64,000 nucleotides of DNA from the NCBI GenBank assembly GCA_018268465.1, contig JAFDWN010000037.1, forward strand, positions 107,241 through 171,240. The letters run 5' to 3'. The stretch comes from Actinomycetota bacterium. GTDB lineage: Bacteria > Actinomycetota > Actinomycetes > Mycobacteriales > Mycobacteriaceae. The translations under genes and the position numbers were made by a program. This document shows, piece after piece, positions 26,784 through 34,935 of the stretch; the first letter of the stretch is position 1; the number at the start of each line of letters is the position of its first letter. The notes under the pieces were generated by a model that was given only the letters and a program-made list of their open reading frames with translations, did not search any database and was not told where the DNA came from.

Positions 26784-27905
26784 GTGGACCGACGCCCGCG
26801 ACGCACGCGGCTGCGGGTGGCACTGAGCGCCGTCGCGGTGACCGTCCTGACCGCCTGCGCGGGGCAGGCGCCTCCCGACGCCTCCCCCACCGATCTGCCC
26901 GCTGAAGCCGCCGGTCGCACCGGCACCTCCGGGACGTCGCTGACCCTCGACGGCAGACCCTGGTGGCCGATCGGCATCAACGCCTACCAGCTGGGCACGC
27001 GATGGGACATCAACGCGGGCTGCGGCGCCCAGGTCGACCTCGACGACTACTTCGGCAGGCTTCCGGAGAACTCGTTGACCCGGGTCAACGTGTACTCCAG
27101 CATGGCGGTCGACAAGGCGACGGGCGCACTGGATTTCCGGGCTCTGGACGCGGTGTTCGACGCGGCCGCCCGGCACCGGCAACTACTGGTCGCCGTCCTC
27201 ACCGGCGGCGAGGGGGCGTGCGAGTCCGGCTACTTCAAGGACCACGACTGGTATGTCCGCGGCTGGCGTACCGCGGTACCCGACGGTGTCCCGATGTCGT
27301 ACGCGAACTGGCTGGACACCGCGGTCAGACGCTGGGGCGCGTCACCGGCGCTGGCCGGGTGGACCGCGGTCGGTGAACCCGAACCGTCCAATTGCACGTC
27401 GCGGGAATGCGATTGGGAGTCCCGGGTGTGCCCGCCGGATTCGGCCGCGGTACTTCGCGAGTTCTTCGACGACGCCGGCGCGCGGATCCGCGCACTGGAT
27501 CCAGACGCGGTCATCTGGACCGGCCGCGCGGGAGGTGGCCAGTGCGGCTCGATGGGCGACGAGTATCAGATGGTCGGCGAATCCCCTGGCGTGGACGTGC
27601 TGGAGTTCCACGCCTACGACGACGGGCTGGCATTGCCGGGCGACTCGTTCAACGGCCTGCAGCGGCGTATCGACCAGGCCCGCGCGGTGAACAAACCCCT
27701 GGTGGTCGCCGAACTCGGGATCACCGCCGGTTCGTGTCTGTCGCTGCCGGCGCGGGCGGCGCAGGTGTCCGATCTGGTCGCCGCCCAGCGTGCGCGCGGA
27801 ACCGCGGGGGTGCTGTTCTGGTCCTTCGTGCCCGACCCGCGCAAAGACCAGTGCACACTCGACATCGGTCCGCGCGATCCGCTGTTCGCGATGGTGGGTC
27901 ACTGA
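26784..27905 (+). CDS. Lipoprotein with glycoside-hydrolase family 5-like fold
   Basis: A 373-residue exported protein. Residues 1-26 form a lipoprotein signal with the lipobox LTAC, and a short Pro/Thr-rich linker follows. The catalytic region has a beta-mannanase/cellulase look, with INAYQLG early, VGEPEPSN around residue 195 as the acid/base Glu, and LVVAELGIT near residue 307 as the nucleophile Glu. Its GTG start directly abuts the MBL stop (TAG-GTG), so it belongs to the mscR transcript. A target in arabinogalactan, lipomannan or alpha-glucan is possible but not shown. Confidence 0.75.
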   Translation: MDRRPRRTRLRVALSAVAVTVLTACAGQAPPDASPTDLPAEAAGRTGTSGTSLTLDGRPWWPIGINAYQLGTRWDINAGCGAQVDLDDYFGRLPENSLTRVNVYSSMAVDKATGALDFRALDAVFDAAARHRQLLVAVLTGGEGACESGYFKDHDWYVRGWRTAVPDGVPMSYANWLDTAVRRWGASPALAGWTAVGEPEPSNCTSRECDWESRVCPPDSAAVLREFFDDAGARIRALDPDAVIWTGRAGGGQCGSMGDEYQMVGESPGVDVLEFHAYDDGLALPGDSFNGLQRRIDQARAVNKPLVVAELGITAGSCLSLPARAAQVSDLVAAQRARGTAGVLFWSFVPDPRKDQCTLDIGPRDPLFAMVGH

Positions 27906-27912
27906 ATACCTG

Positions 27913-27976
27913 CGCCGAATGTGCGGTTGTTCGCGGGCATTCTCGCGGAATGCGTATAGCAACCGTGCTTTCGGCG
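27913..27976. repeat. 64-bp imperfect palindrome, copy A
   Basis: This unit runs from CGCCGAA to TTCGGCG and lies in the convergent gap between the GH5-like and SHOCT genes. Inside the outer 7-bp stem, GTGCGGTTG pairs with CAACCGTGC if G-U pairs are allowed, and a TTCGCG/CGCGGAA hairpin forms the core. Two further units of exactly the same length occur at 37625 and 38603. It may act here as a bidirectional terminator. Confidence 0.8.
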
Positions 27977-27977
27977 G

Positions 27978-28715
27978 TCAGTATCCCTCGAGGATGCGGC
28001 GCTTCTCCGCTTCGAACTCCTCCTCGGTCAGCGCCCCCGAATTCCGCAGCGCGGCCAACGTCTTGAGTTGTTCGAGCCGGATGCCTTGATCGGTCGGGAT
28101 GTAACCCGGTGAGGGCGGCGCCCCGAAGGTGAGCACGTCGGCCGTCGGCGGCGCCTCGGCCACCGGCTCGGCTCGCCTGCCGGCGGATATCGACCAGAAC
28201 ACCGCGCCGAGCAGTCCGAGCACGCTGAGCACGAACAAACCGGCGAACAGCCACACCAGCCAGCCCATCGAAGCGTCGTGACCGAAAGCCAGCCGGGGGT
28301 TGATGTACCCGTTGACGTTGCCGTCGGTGACGATGTCGTAGGCACCGTCCTGGGGTATCTGCGCCACCCACACCCGAACCCGCACGTCACTGTTGACAGT
28401 TGTTGTGCCACCGATACTTTCGGTCAATTCCGGTTCCGGAGCCCCGTCGGGCGGGACGATCGTCAACTGCAGGGGCGGGATGGGAAACCCGCCGCCCGGC
28501 TGGCCGGTGGTGAAGGTGTGGAAGCTGATCGTCACCTCCCCGGCGGGCAGCTGCAGCGTGGACCGCCCGGGGATCGGCACCTCACCGTAGGCGTTGAACT
28601 TGTCCAGGACGAACACGTTCAGCAGCAGCGACACCACGAACCCGGCGATCGACACCACCAGCGTCCCTATCGAGACGACGATGGCGACGCGCGCGGCGAG
28701 TCGTCCGGTGCTCAT
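27978..28715 (-). CDS. Two-helix membrane protein with C-terminal SHOCT domain
   Basis: A 245-residue protein with membrane helices at about residues 8-36 and 150-178. The extracytoplasmic region between them (~37-149) is beta-rich, with GRSTLQLPAGEVTISFHTF. The cytosolic C-terminus carries a SHOCT motif, LEQLKTLAALRNSGALTEEEF. SHOCT motifs often mediate oligomerisation. Function is unknown. It starts at ATG 28715 and is divergent from the LapA gene across 147 bp. Confidence 0.78.
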   Translation of the reverse strand: MSTGRLAARVAIVVSIGTLVVSIAGFVVSLLLNVFVLDKFNAYGEVPIPGRSTLQLPAGEVTISFHTFTTGQPGGGFPIPPLQLTIVPPDGAPEPELTESIGGTTTVNSDVRVRVWVAQIPQDGAYDIVTDGNVNGYINPRLAFGHDASMGWLVWLFAGLFVLSVLGLLGAVFWSISAGRRAEPVAEAPPTADVLTFGAPPSPGYIPTDQGIRLEQLKTLAALRNSGALTEEEFEAEKRRILEGY

Positions 28716-28862
28716 GGGCGAAGTGTGTCACGGGTGGGCACCGACCGCCCGGCCTCTGCCAGACCGCGCCGTGACCGATCCGATGCGTGCTTACCCGGTG
28801 CGACGGCAGCGTGGGGGCTACCGTTTGTAGTCGTCGATCGAGCGTGACCGCAGGAGGTTCCC

Positions 28863-29102
28863 ATGGCCCGCGACGATGTCGCCACACCCCCTGCCGGCGG
28901 GAAGGTTCGGCGGTTCGCGCTGCGCTACTGGGTGGCGCTGATCCTCGCCGCTCTGGCGGCGCTGTTCGTGGCCCAGAACCGTGATCGGGTCGACGTCCAC
29001 GTGCTGTGGGTGACCGTCAACTCGCCGATGTGGTTCATCCTCGTCATCATCTTCCTCGTGGGAATTCTCATCGGCCTGCTGCTGCGCCGGCGACGGAAGT
29101 AG
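28863..29102 (+). CDS. LapA-domain (DUF1049) small membrane protein
   Basis: A 79-residue protein with two hydrophobic helices (about 22-42 and 52-74), the LapA signature VAQNRDRVDVHVLWVTV, and a C-terminal RRRRK anchor. The family is linked to lipopolysaccharide/envelope assembly in Gram-negatives; its role in mycobacteria is unknown. AGGAGG at 28852-28857 fixes the ATG. It is followed after two bases by the methyltransferase gene, which implies one transcript. Confidence 0.85.
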   Translation: MARDDVATPPAGGKVRRFALRYWVALILAALAALFVAQNRDRVDVHVLWVTVNSPMWFILVIIFLVGILIGLLLRRRRK

Positions 29103-29104
29103 TC

Positions 29105-30196
29105 ATGCGCGAGTCCAGTATCGTCGTGCGCCCGCAGCCGGTGGGTAGCGCGTCCTACACCGCGAGTTCACGGCTGCAGGCCGCCGGACTGCGCCCGGCG
29201 ATCGCATTGTTCGAACGCGCCGCGCACGCCGTGGCGCTGCCCTCCGCACCGCAGCAGCCGATCGTCATCGCCGACTACGGCGCGTCCAACGGACACAATT
29301 CACTTCTGCCGATCTGCGCGGCAATCGCCGTGCTGCGCAAGCGAACCCGCAGTGATCATTCGATCCTGGTGACCCACACCGACCTGCCGGACAACGATTT
29401 CACCGCGTTGTTCCGAACGTTGTCCGACGACCCCGATTCCTATCTGCGCGTCGACCCGGCCACCTTCCCCGCGGCCGTCGGACGGTCGTTCTACACCCAG
29501 ATCCTGCCGTCCGGCACCGTCAACCTGGGTTGGTCGTCGTGGGCGGTGCAGTGGTTGAGCCGGGTGCCCGCCGAGATACCCGACCATGTGCAGGTGGCCT
29601 ACAGCGCCGACGAACGCGTGCGGACGGCGTTCGCCAGGCAGGCGGCCCATGACTGGCACGAGTTCGTCGCGTTCCGGGGGCGGGAGCTGTGCCCGGGCGG
29701 TCGCTTGGTGGTCATGACGATGGCCGTCGACGAGACCGGTGAGTTCGGCTACCGTCCGCTGCTGTCGGCGCTGATGGCCGAGCTCACCGAGATGGCGGCC
29801 CAGGGCGCGATCACCGAGGACGAACTGCGCCGGATGCTGATCCCGGCGGTGGCCCGCCGCGCCCAGGACTTCCTGGCGCCGTTCGCTCCCTCCGGGCTGT
29901 TCGAACGACTGGCAGTCGAACATCTCGAAGTGTTCAACGCCGAGGACCGATTCTGGGCGCAGTACCAGAAAGACAAGGACGCCAAGTCTTTCGGCGCCAG
30001 TTGGGCGGCGTTCTTACGCGCGGCGGTATTCCCGTCGCTGGCGAACGCGCTCACCGGGGGCGCCGACGGACCGCGGGTGGCGCCGCTATTCGGCCGGCTG
30101 GAGAGCGGTGTGGCGCAACGGCTGGCCGCCGCACCAGAGGAGACGCAGCTTCCGATGGCCCACGTCGTGCTCGTCAAGCGGCCGAAGGCCCGCTGA
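29105..30196 (+). CDS. SABATH-type SAM-dependent carboxyl methyltransferase-like protein
   Basis: A 363-residue protein resembling the salicylate/jasmonate carboxyl methyltransferase family best known from plants. The SAM motif is IADYGASNGHNSL near residue 62, with the later family features FYTQILPSGTVNLGWSSWAV and VNAED-like FNAEDRFW. It probably methylates the carboxyl of a small acid; the substrate is unknown. ATG 29105 is two bases after the LapA stop. It ends nine bases before the convergent Hsp70-like gene. Confidence 0.8.
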   Translation: MRESSIVVRPQPVGSASYTASSRLQAAGLRPAIALFERAAHAVALPSAPQQPIVIADYGASNGHNSLLPICAAIAVLRKRTRSDHSILVTHTDLPDNDFTALFRTLSDDPDSYLRVDPATFPAAVGRSFYTQILPSGTVNLGWSSWAVQWLSRVPAEIPDHVQVAYSADERVRTAFARQAAHDWHEFVAFRGRELCPGGRLVVMTMAVDETGEFGYRPLLSALMAELTEMAAQGAITEDELRRMLIPAVARRAQDFLAPFAPSGLFERLAVEHLEVFNAEDRFWAQYQKDKDAKSFGASWAAFLRAAVFPSLANALTGGADGPRVAPLFGRLESGVAQRLAAAPEETQLPMAHVVLVKRPKAR

Positions 30197-30205
30197 GCCC
30201 CCGCG

Positions 30206-31951
30206 TCAGGGCCCACCCCCGCCGGGTTGGGGGATGAACGGCGGCAACCCGGGGATCGTCGGGATCGGCGGGATGGTCGGAATCGTCGGAATGAGCGGTG
30301 GCCGAGTCGTCGGCGGGGGTTCGGTCGGCGGCGGCGGCACGACGCTGGTCGGCGGCGGCTCGACGCTGGTCGGCGGGGGTTCGACGCTGGTCGGCGGGGG
30401 TTCGGTCGGCGGCGGCGGCTCGACGGTAGCCGGCGGCGGCGCTTGCGTCTCGGTCTGCGGCGGCGCCTCTCGGGTGACCGTCTGGGTCTGCGGCGGCTGC
30501 GGTGTCTGTGCGGGCGGCGGCTCACCCGTCGTCGGGGGCACCTCGGTGGTCGTGGCCGCGGGTGGCGTGGTCGATGCCGGTGGCGCCGTCCCGCCCTCGC
30601 GGGTGAGGAATAGCAGCCCTCCGACCGCCGCGGCCAGGGCGAGCAGTCCAGCGCCGAGCAGCACCGCCTTGCGGCGATACCACGGAACCACCCCGGCTTC
30701 GCCGTCACCAGCGGACTCCTCCGCGCCGAACATCAGATCGGGGCGCGCGGCGGCCGGGCCGCCGGACCACGCGGTGACGTCGTCGTAGGGGTTCGGCTCC
30801 GGCACGTCGTCGGCCTGCGACCACGCCAGCGCGCCGACGCCGCCCGACGCGGCGGGTGGATCGACCGGCGCGGGGGCCATCATCGTGGCCGGCGCGGGCG
30901 ACATCGCGGTGGTGGCGTCGACGGCCGTGCTCCGTGCCGCTATGAGGCCCGCACCGAGGGCCGCGGTCAGCTCGGGCCTTGCGGTCGTGATCACCGGCAC
31001 CCGCAGGTCTTCGGACAGTGCCGTCGTGAGGAACGGAATACTCGCCCCGCCACCCGACGTCGCCACCGCCGCCAGGTTCTCGGGTCGAATCCCGTTGCGT
31101 TCCAGAGTGTCCCGTAGTGCTGCCCGGAAATCGGCGACCGCGGGACGGATCGCGTCCACCAGTTCGGTCCTGGTCAGCCGCACCTCGCCGCGATGGCCGG
31201 GAAGATCGGCGTACAGCGAGGTCACCGTGGCCGCGGACAACCGCTCCTTGGCGTCCCGGCATTGGGCGCGCAGGCGGCTCAGCGAGCCCAGGGCGGATGT
31301 GCCGCTCAGGTCCACCGCGCCCGCCGCGGACAGGTCGCCGACGACGTGGGTCAGCAATACCCGGTCGACAAGGTCACCGGACAGTTCTCGGTGGCGCAGC
31401 GTCGGGGCGACTGCTCGATATCCGCGGCCCACGTCCAGCAGGGTGACGCTGGTCCCGGACCCGCCGAAGTCGCACACCGCGATCACACCGCGGGCCGGCA
31501 CGCCCGGATCGTGCTGCAGCGCCGTCAGCGCCGCGAAGGCGTCGGAGACCACGACCGGAGTTGCCTGCCCACCGAACTCCCGCAACGCGGCCCGCAGAGC
31601 CTCGACGGCGCCGTCGCGCCAATGCGCCGGATGGGTGACCACCGGCGGCGGGGTCACCCCGCCGGCCGTCACCGCGCCCAGCATCGTCCGCAGCGCCTCT
31701 GCGACCAGCGCCGCGCCGTGGTGCGTGGAGCCGTCGGCGGCCACGATGGGGACCGGATCACCCACCCGGTCGACGAAGTCGGTGACGACGAGTCCGCGCG
31801 CGTCCAGCGCGGGATTCTCGGCGGGCAGCCCGACCTCGGGCGGGCGGTGACCGAACACCGTGATCACCGAGGTGCGCAGCACCGCGGTGCGCCCCGGCAC
31901 GACCGCGGCCAGGTTCGTCGCGCCGACCGACAGCCCGACCCCGTCCGTCAT
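30206..31951 (-). CDS. Hsp70-like ATPase-domain membrane protein with proline-rich exterior tail
   Basis: A 581-residue protein. Residues ~1-345 form an actin/Hsp70 ATPase domain with AVCDFGGSGTSVTLLD and AVATSGGGASIPFL. A cytosolic linker follows, then one helix near residues 440-462 (KAVLLGAGLLALAAAVGGLL). The tail of ~120 residues is Pro/Thr-rich and includes EPPPTSV repeats. No Hsp70 substrate-binding domain is present. It resembles Rv2264c. ATG 31951 is used, though ATG 31972 is in frame. It may be a cytosolic ATPase that signals through the membrane, or a wall-spanning scaffold. Confidence 0.8.
   Translation of the reverse strand: MTDGVGLSVGATNLAAVVPGRTAVLRTSVITVFGHRPPEVGLPAENPALDARGLVVTDFVDRVGDPVPIVAADGSTHHGAALVAEALRTMLGAVTAGGVTPPPVVTHPAHWRDGAVEALRAALREFGGQATPVVVSDAFAALTALQHDPGVPARGVIAVCDFGGSGTSVTLLDVGRGYRAVAPTLRHRELSGDLVDRVLLTHVVGDLSAAGAVDLSGTSALGSLSRLRAQCRDAKERLSAATVTSLYADLPGHRGEVRLTRTELVDAIRPAVADFRAALRDTLERNGIRPENLAAVATSGGGASIPFLTTALSEDLRVPVITTARPELTAALGAGLIAARSTAVDATTAMSPAPATMMAPAPVDPPAASGGVGALAWSQADDVPEPNPYDDVTAWSGGPAAARPDLMFGAEESAGDGEAGVVPWYRRKAVLLGAGLLALAAAVGGLLFLTREGGTAPPASTTPPAATTTEVPPTTGEPPPAQTPQPPQTQTVTREAPPQTETQAPPPATVEPPPPTEPPPTSVEPPPTSVEPPPTSVVPPPPTEPPPTTRPPLIPTIPTIPPIPTIPGLPPFIPQPGGGGP
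30341..30403. repeat. Three 21-bp tandem repeats inside the Hsp70-like gene
   Basis: Units 30341-30361, 30362-30382 and 30383-30403 start GACGCTGGTCGGCGG. The last two are identical and the first differs at two bases. They encode the heptad EPPPTSV on the minus strand. Because the unit length is a multiple of three, slippage would change tail length without frameshift. Confidence 0.85.
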
Positions 31952-32009
31952 GTCATCTGGGTACGACCTCATCGGTTACCAATCTCGCGCGGGACGGCGC
32001 GAATGTTAC

Positions 32010-33083
32010 TCAGCGGATGGTGCCCGCCCCCGCGATCAGCGGCAGATCCAGCGCGGTGACCCACCCCGGCGGCAAGGCGTTGACCGCCGGCACGGCGTTG
32101 AGGGCACGCATCCCGGTGGCCAGGCAGCCCGCCGTCGCCGCGTCACGGCCCGATCGATCGGTGAACCGGAACGCCGTCTCCTGGAAGATGCTCGGGGTGC
32201 CTTCGATGTCGACGCGGTAGACGTCGTTGTCGTTGCCCGAGGGCCAGTCGGGAGCGGCGTCGGCGCCGATCCGGTTGACATGTTCGAGCTGGATTCGCGT
32301 TTCACCCCGGAACACGCCGTTGATCGTGAACCGCACCGCGGCCACGTTGCCCGGCGCGATGACGCCCTTCGCGGTCTTGCGTTCCTCGGGAGTGACCCAC
32401 TTGTCCCACGTCGTGGTGATCTCGTCGAGCGTGATCCCCGCGGCGTGCGCGATCATCGGAACCGTCGCCCCCCACGCCAGGACGAGGATATCGGGCGTCT
32501 CGAACAGCGGCCGGTACTCCGGCGGCTTGCCGATGCCCATCTCGAAGTCATAGTCACCCTCGTAGTTGGTGTAGTCCAGCAGTTCCGAGGCGCGCACCCG
32601 CCGCACCTGCGAGCACAGCCCCATCAACGTCATCGGGAACAGATCGTTGGCGAAGCCCGGGTCGATACCGGTGGTGAAACACGACGCTCCACCACGTGCG
32701 CACGCCTCGGTGACGGGCTCGATCCAGCTGGGCGGGTTGAGATGCATCGACGGCCACACCCACGGTGTCATGGCCGTCGAGCACACGTCGATGCCGGCCC
32801 GCAGGAAGCGGGTGATGAGCGCGATGTTGTCCCCGGCGTGCGCCGCGGTGGGGCCGTAGTGCACCAGCGCGTCGGGACGCAGCGCGATGAGGGCGTCGAC
32901 GTCGTCGGTGGCGGCCAACCCCAGCGGGGCGCCCAGCCCGCAGATTTCGCCGACATCGCGGCCGACCTTGTCCGGGTTGCTCACCCCCACGCCGACCAGG
33001 TCGAAACGCGGATGTCCGACGATCTCGGCGATGACCATCCTGCCGACGAAACCCTTGCCCCAGACCACGATTCGTTTGGACAT
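32010..33083 (-). CDS. NAD(P)H-dependent amine dehydrogenase / dihydrodipicolinate-reductase-like protein
   Basis: A 357-residue Rossmann protein opening with MSKRIVVWGKGFVGRMVI (GxGxxG variant GKGFVG). It resembles the 2,4-diaminopentanoate dehydrogenase/DapB-like group found as several paralogues in mycobacteria. TGIDPGFANDLFP in the middle and a C-terminal substrate domain fit that family. ATG 33083 is chosen because GGAAGGCGG precedes it, and the 17-residue extension upstream is not family-like. The substrate is unknown. Confidence 0.8.
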   Translation of the reverse strand: MSKRIVVWGKGFVGRMVIAEIVGHPRFDLVGVGVSNPDKVGRDVGEICGLGAPLGLAATDDVDALIALRPDALVHYGPTAAHAGDNIALITRFLRAGIDVCSTAMTPWVWPSMHLNPPSWIEPVTEACARGGASCFTTGIDPGFANDLFPMTLMGLCSQVRRVRASELLDYTNYEGDYDFEMGIGKPPEYRPLFETPDILVLAWGATVPMIAHAAGITLDEITTTWDKWVTPEERKTAKGVIAPGNVAAVRFTINGVFRGETRIQLEHVNRIGADAAPDWPSGNDNDVYRVDIEGTPSIFQETAFRFTDRSGRDAATAGCLATGMRALNAVPAVNALPPGWVTALDLPLIAGAGTIR

Positions 33084-33192
33084 ATCCGCCTTCCGCCCGG
33101 CCCCCGCATCAATTCGGCCCTCCGCCAACACCATAGGCGGCGCACCGCGGTGATCCGGGGCGAACGGGGCGACCGGTTCGAACCCGACCTGG

Positions 33193-33741
33193 TCAGCGGT
33201 CGGCGCGGGTGCGGAACGTCATCCGAGACAGCATGCCGTCGCGAAGCGTCACGGTGTGCAGCAGCACGGCCGACACGTGCGCGGCGATCACCGCCACGAG
33301 GCTGAAGGCGAGGATCGTGTGGATGCGCCGCAGCACGCCGTACAGTTCGGCGTCGAACGGCGCGATCCGCGGTAAGTCCACGGCACCGAACACGACGATC
33401 GGATTCCCCGCCGCCGACAGCATCGCCCAGCCCACCAGCGGTTGCGCCAGGAGCAGTGCGTACATGGCCAGCTCCGAGAGCAGGACGACTTTGCGTTCCA
33501 GCGCGCCGACCGTCGACGGCAGCGGAGGCGGGCGCCGGACGAAACGGTCGGCGACCCGGTTGACGATCCGCACCACCACCACCGTCAAGATCAGTACCCC
33601 GAGGGCCTTGTGCACGACGAGCAGGGTGGCGTAGTCGGCCACGGAGTTGACCATGGCAACTCCGACGATCAGCGTGGTGAACACGAGCACCGCGGTCAGC
33701 CAGTGCAGGATCCGGGTCGGTCGCGAATACCGCTCGCTCAC
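33193..33741 (-). CDS. Cytochrome b561-like membrane protein
   Basis: A 182-residue four-helix cytochrome b with SRPTRILHWLTA at the N-terminus and haem-ligand histidine candidates His13, His44, His141 and His155. It should pass electrons from membrane quinol. The GTG start overlaps the stop of the catalase-like gene (GTGA), so the proteins are probably made together, and the cytochrome could feed electrons to the exported haem protein. Confidence 0.85.
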   Translation of the reverse strand: MSERYSRPTRILHWLTAVLVFTTLIVGVAMVNSVADYATLLVVHKALGVLILTVVVVRIVNRVADRFVRRPPPLPSTVGALERKVVLLSELAMYALLLAQPLVGWAMLSAAGNPIVVFGAVDLPRIAPFDAELYGVLRRIHTILAFSLVAVIAAHVSAVLLHTVTLRDGMLSRMTFRTRADR

Positions 33742-34838
33742 GACGTCACCTCCTCGACACGCACGGCGGGCGCTTCGGTGGCGGTCTCCTGGGTGCGCAG
33801 CCGATACGACGCGGCGTACGCGGCCGACCGCGCGCTGAGCAGCGGGTCCTCGGAGGGTTCGATGCCCGTCGGCAGCACCATGGGGTCGAAGTTGATGTCG
33901 CCGGCATTGCCGACACCATCGGTCTCGATTCCGGTCAGGGTGAGGATGCCGGCATCGACGTTCCTGCGGTTGGTCGGCCAGGGCAGCGTCGCGTCCCGGG
34001 TGGGATCCTCGGGCTGCCCCACGATCAGCACCAAACGCCAGCGCAGGGGTCCCGCGTCCAGCTGACGGATCAGGGCGTCGAACAGCGCGTTGCGCGGGTC
34101 GGTGCCGGTGCGTGGCGGCAGGGCACGTTGTAGCGGCTCGAACCACCACCGCACCGGTGTCCGCACCCCCGATGCGGATACCGCGTAGAAGGCGATCAGA
34201 CCCCCGAACCTGCTGTCGGCGAACCCCGGGCTCGGCGGCTTCGCCTTGATGAGGGCCATGGCCTTCGCGGTCTCGGGATGCGCGGCGAGAAACCGTGCCA
34301 TCTCCGCCGGATCGGGTTTTCCGGTGGCCGGGTCGGCCTCGGAGGCCAGCAGCCGGTCGTAGAAGCCCTGCGGCGAGTTGTCCGGGAAGACAGGGAGATT
34401 CAACATCGCCGTCCGCCACTGGCCGTCGCCGGGGAAGCCGAGCGCCAGCCCCAGCCCGCGTGCCGTCGCCGGCGCGTCGGCGACACCGGGATTGCCGCCC
34501 GACAGTGAGAAACGCCCGAGGACGGGTGTGCGGCCGACCTCGAAGACCGCGGCCTTCGACAGTGCACGCCCCTCGCCGCTGCCGTCGAAGTAGCCCGACA
34601 CCGCGACGCCCTTGGCATGGTTCCTCCGAAAGCCCGGATGCAGGCCGTTCACGCGCGCGAAGCCGTCCATGAAGGTTTGCGGTGTCAACCTGGCCGGACC
34701 GATCAGGTTGGCCGCCGCCAGCAGCGCTCCGGCATCGAGCGCGAGGAAGCCGCCGACGGCGGCCGCCCCGAGCAACAGCCTGCGCCGGTTGATTATGGGC
34801 CCGCCCCGATCGCCGACGTGCCGTCCCTGTGAAGTCAT
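33738..34838 (-). CDS. Exported catalase-family haem peroxidase, probable Tat substrate
   Basis: A protein of about 366 residues in the small catalase-like (SrpA-type) family. A twin-arginine-like leader (NRRRLLLGAAAVGGFLALDAG) precedes the domain. Catalase core marks include GFRRNHAKGVAVSGYFDGSGEG with the distal His. The segment DPTRDATLPWP resembles the family stretch near the proximal side. ATG 34838 is used; GGAGG touches it with almost no spacing, and an in-frame TTG at 34859 is an alternative. Coupling to cytochrome b561 suggests quinol-driven peroxidase activity outside the membrane. Confidence 0.82.
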   Translation of the reverse strand: MTSQGRHVGDRGGPIINRRRLLLGAAAVGGFLALDAGALLAAANLIGPARLTPQTFMDGFARVNGLHPGFRRNHAKGVAVSGYFDGSGEGRALSKAAVFEVGRTPVLGRFSLSGGNPGVADAPATARGLGLALGFPGDGQWRTAMLNLPVFPDNSPQGFYDRLLASEADPATGKPDPAEMARFLAAHPETAKAMALIKAKPPSPGFADSRFGGLIAFYAVSASGVRTPVRWWFEPLQRALPPRTGTDPRNALFDALIRQLDAGPLRWRLVLIVGQPEDPTRDATLPWPTNRRNVDAGILTLTGIETDGVGNAGDINFDPMVLPTGIEPSEDPLLSARSAAYAASYRLRTQETATEAPAVRVEEVTS

Positions 34839-34935
34839 CCTCCGAGATGACGTCTGCAAGGGCGGTGATAGTTCACGATCGGCCTGGTATCGAGAGTGAT
34901 CTGAATCACATCACCATAGACCCTACCGCGCAGCA

